Below are positions 6,704-6,892 of a stretch of 6,892 bases of DNA, in pieces (the stretch's first letter is position 1; each line of letters starts with the position of its first letter). The notes under the pieces were generated by a model. That model was not told the origin of the DNA. It did not search any database and saw only the letters and a program-made list of their open reading frames with translations. Source of the stretch: a bacterium (GTDB lineage Bacteria > Bacteroidota > Bacteroidia > B-17B0 > Aurantibacillaceae); the NCBI GenBank assembly GCA_027364695.1, contig DAHXOV010000345.1:1-6892 (forward strand). The letters are read 5' to 3'. A program made the position numbers and the translations under genes.

Positions 6704-6892
6704 TTAAAATATCCATCCAAGAGTAAGAAAAGGCATAACAGGCAATTGATAAATAATATCGTAAGTAAATCTATCTACATAAAAAATATTTTTTCTGTTG
6801 TAGATATTGGTAGCTCCTGCATTGATTTCTAATTTTGTTTTTTCACTGAAATTGTAAAAATACCTAAAACCAATATCCAAACGATGATAATC
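6704..6892 (-). CDS. TonB-dependent outer-membrane receptor, C-terminal fragment
   Basis: Read on the minus strand, the frame is open from the right edge to a TAA at 6706-6704, giving 62 residues. The protein start and the plug domain lie outside the window. The visible part holds the last beta strands of a TonB-dependent receptor barrel: HRLDIGFRYFYNFSEKTKLE, a strand with NAGATNIYNRKNIFYVDR, then YQLPVMPFLTLGWIF. The N-(I/V)-Y-N-R-x-N-I-F-Y turn, the QLP..P strand and a final aromatic residue as outer-membrane barrel signal are typical of Bacteroidota receptors, often those with an N-terminal carboxypeptidase-like domain. Such proteins import siderophores, vitamin B12, glycans or other large ligands using TonB energy; the ligand cannot be told from this fragment. 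The gene is convergent with ftsK across 55 bases. The frame is too short to stand out as an ORF, but the composition and the ending are distinctive. Confidence 0.85.
   Translation of the reverse strand, partial: DYHRLDIGFRYFYNFSEKTKLEINAGATNIYNRKNIFYVDRFTYDIIYQLPVMPFLTLGWIF

Overview
The window looks like ordinary chromosome from an AT-rich member of the Bacteroidota. The lineage call rests on several signs: a PD40-type propeller protein with an OmpA-like tail of a kind common in that phylum, a TonB-dependent receptor C-terminus with the typical ending, no Shine-Dalgarno sequences in front of the genes, and a match to the Bacteroidota -7 promoter element (TAnnTTTG) in front of ftsK. Genus cannot be told from the sequence.

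Layout: (1) positions 1-2087, plus strand, is the 3' part of a large envelope protein with five visible propeller blades, three carboxypeptidase-regulatory-like beta domains and a C-terminal OmpA-like domain. Its N-terminus lies before the window. (2) 2108-3268, plus strand, is a PLP-dependent transsulfuration enzyme of the cystathionine gamma-synthase/gamma-lyase type. (3) 3286-3879, plus strand, is nadD, with a GTG start. These three genes are separated by only 20 and 17 bases, so they are probably read as one transcript. (4) 3880-4101 is a 222-base AT-rich spacer with a promoter-like element near its right end. (5) 4102-6648, plus strand, is a complete ftsK/spoIIIE-type DNA translocase. (6) 6649-6703 is a short convergent spacer holding a 13-base tandem repeat. 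(7) 6704-6892, minus strand, is the last 62 codons of a TonB-dependent outer-membrane receptor whose body lies to the right.

The genes do not form one pathway. Sulfur amino-acid metabolism, NAD synthesis and chromosome segregation are housekeeping jobs; the two partial genes at the edges are envelope proteins. I see no mobile element, CRISPR array, tRNA, rRNA, toxin-antitoxin pair or defence island, and nothing I would call a new system. The points most worth a second look are the unusual OmpA-like tail of the first protein, the doubled beta domain inside it, and the promoter and start-site details.
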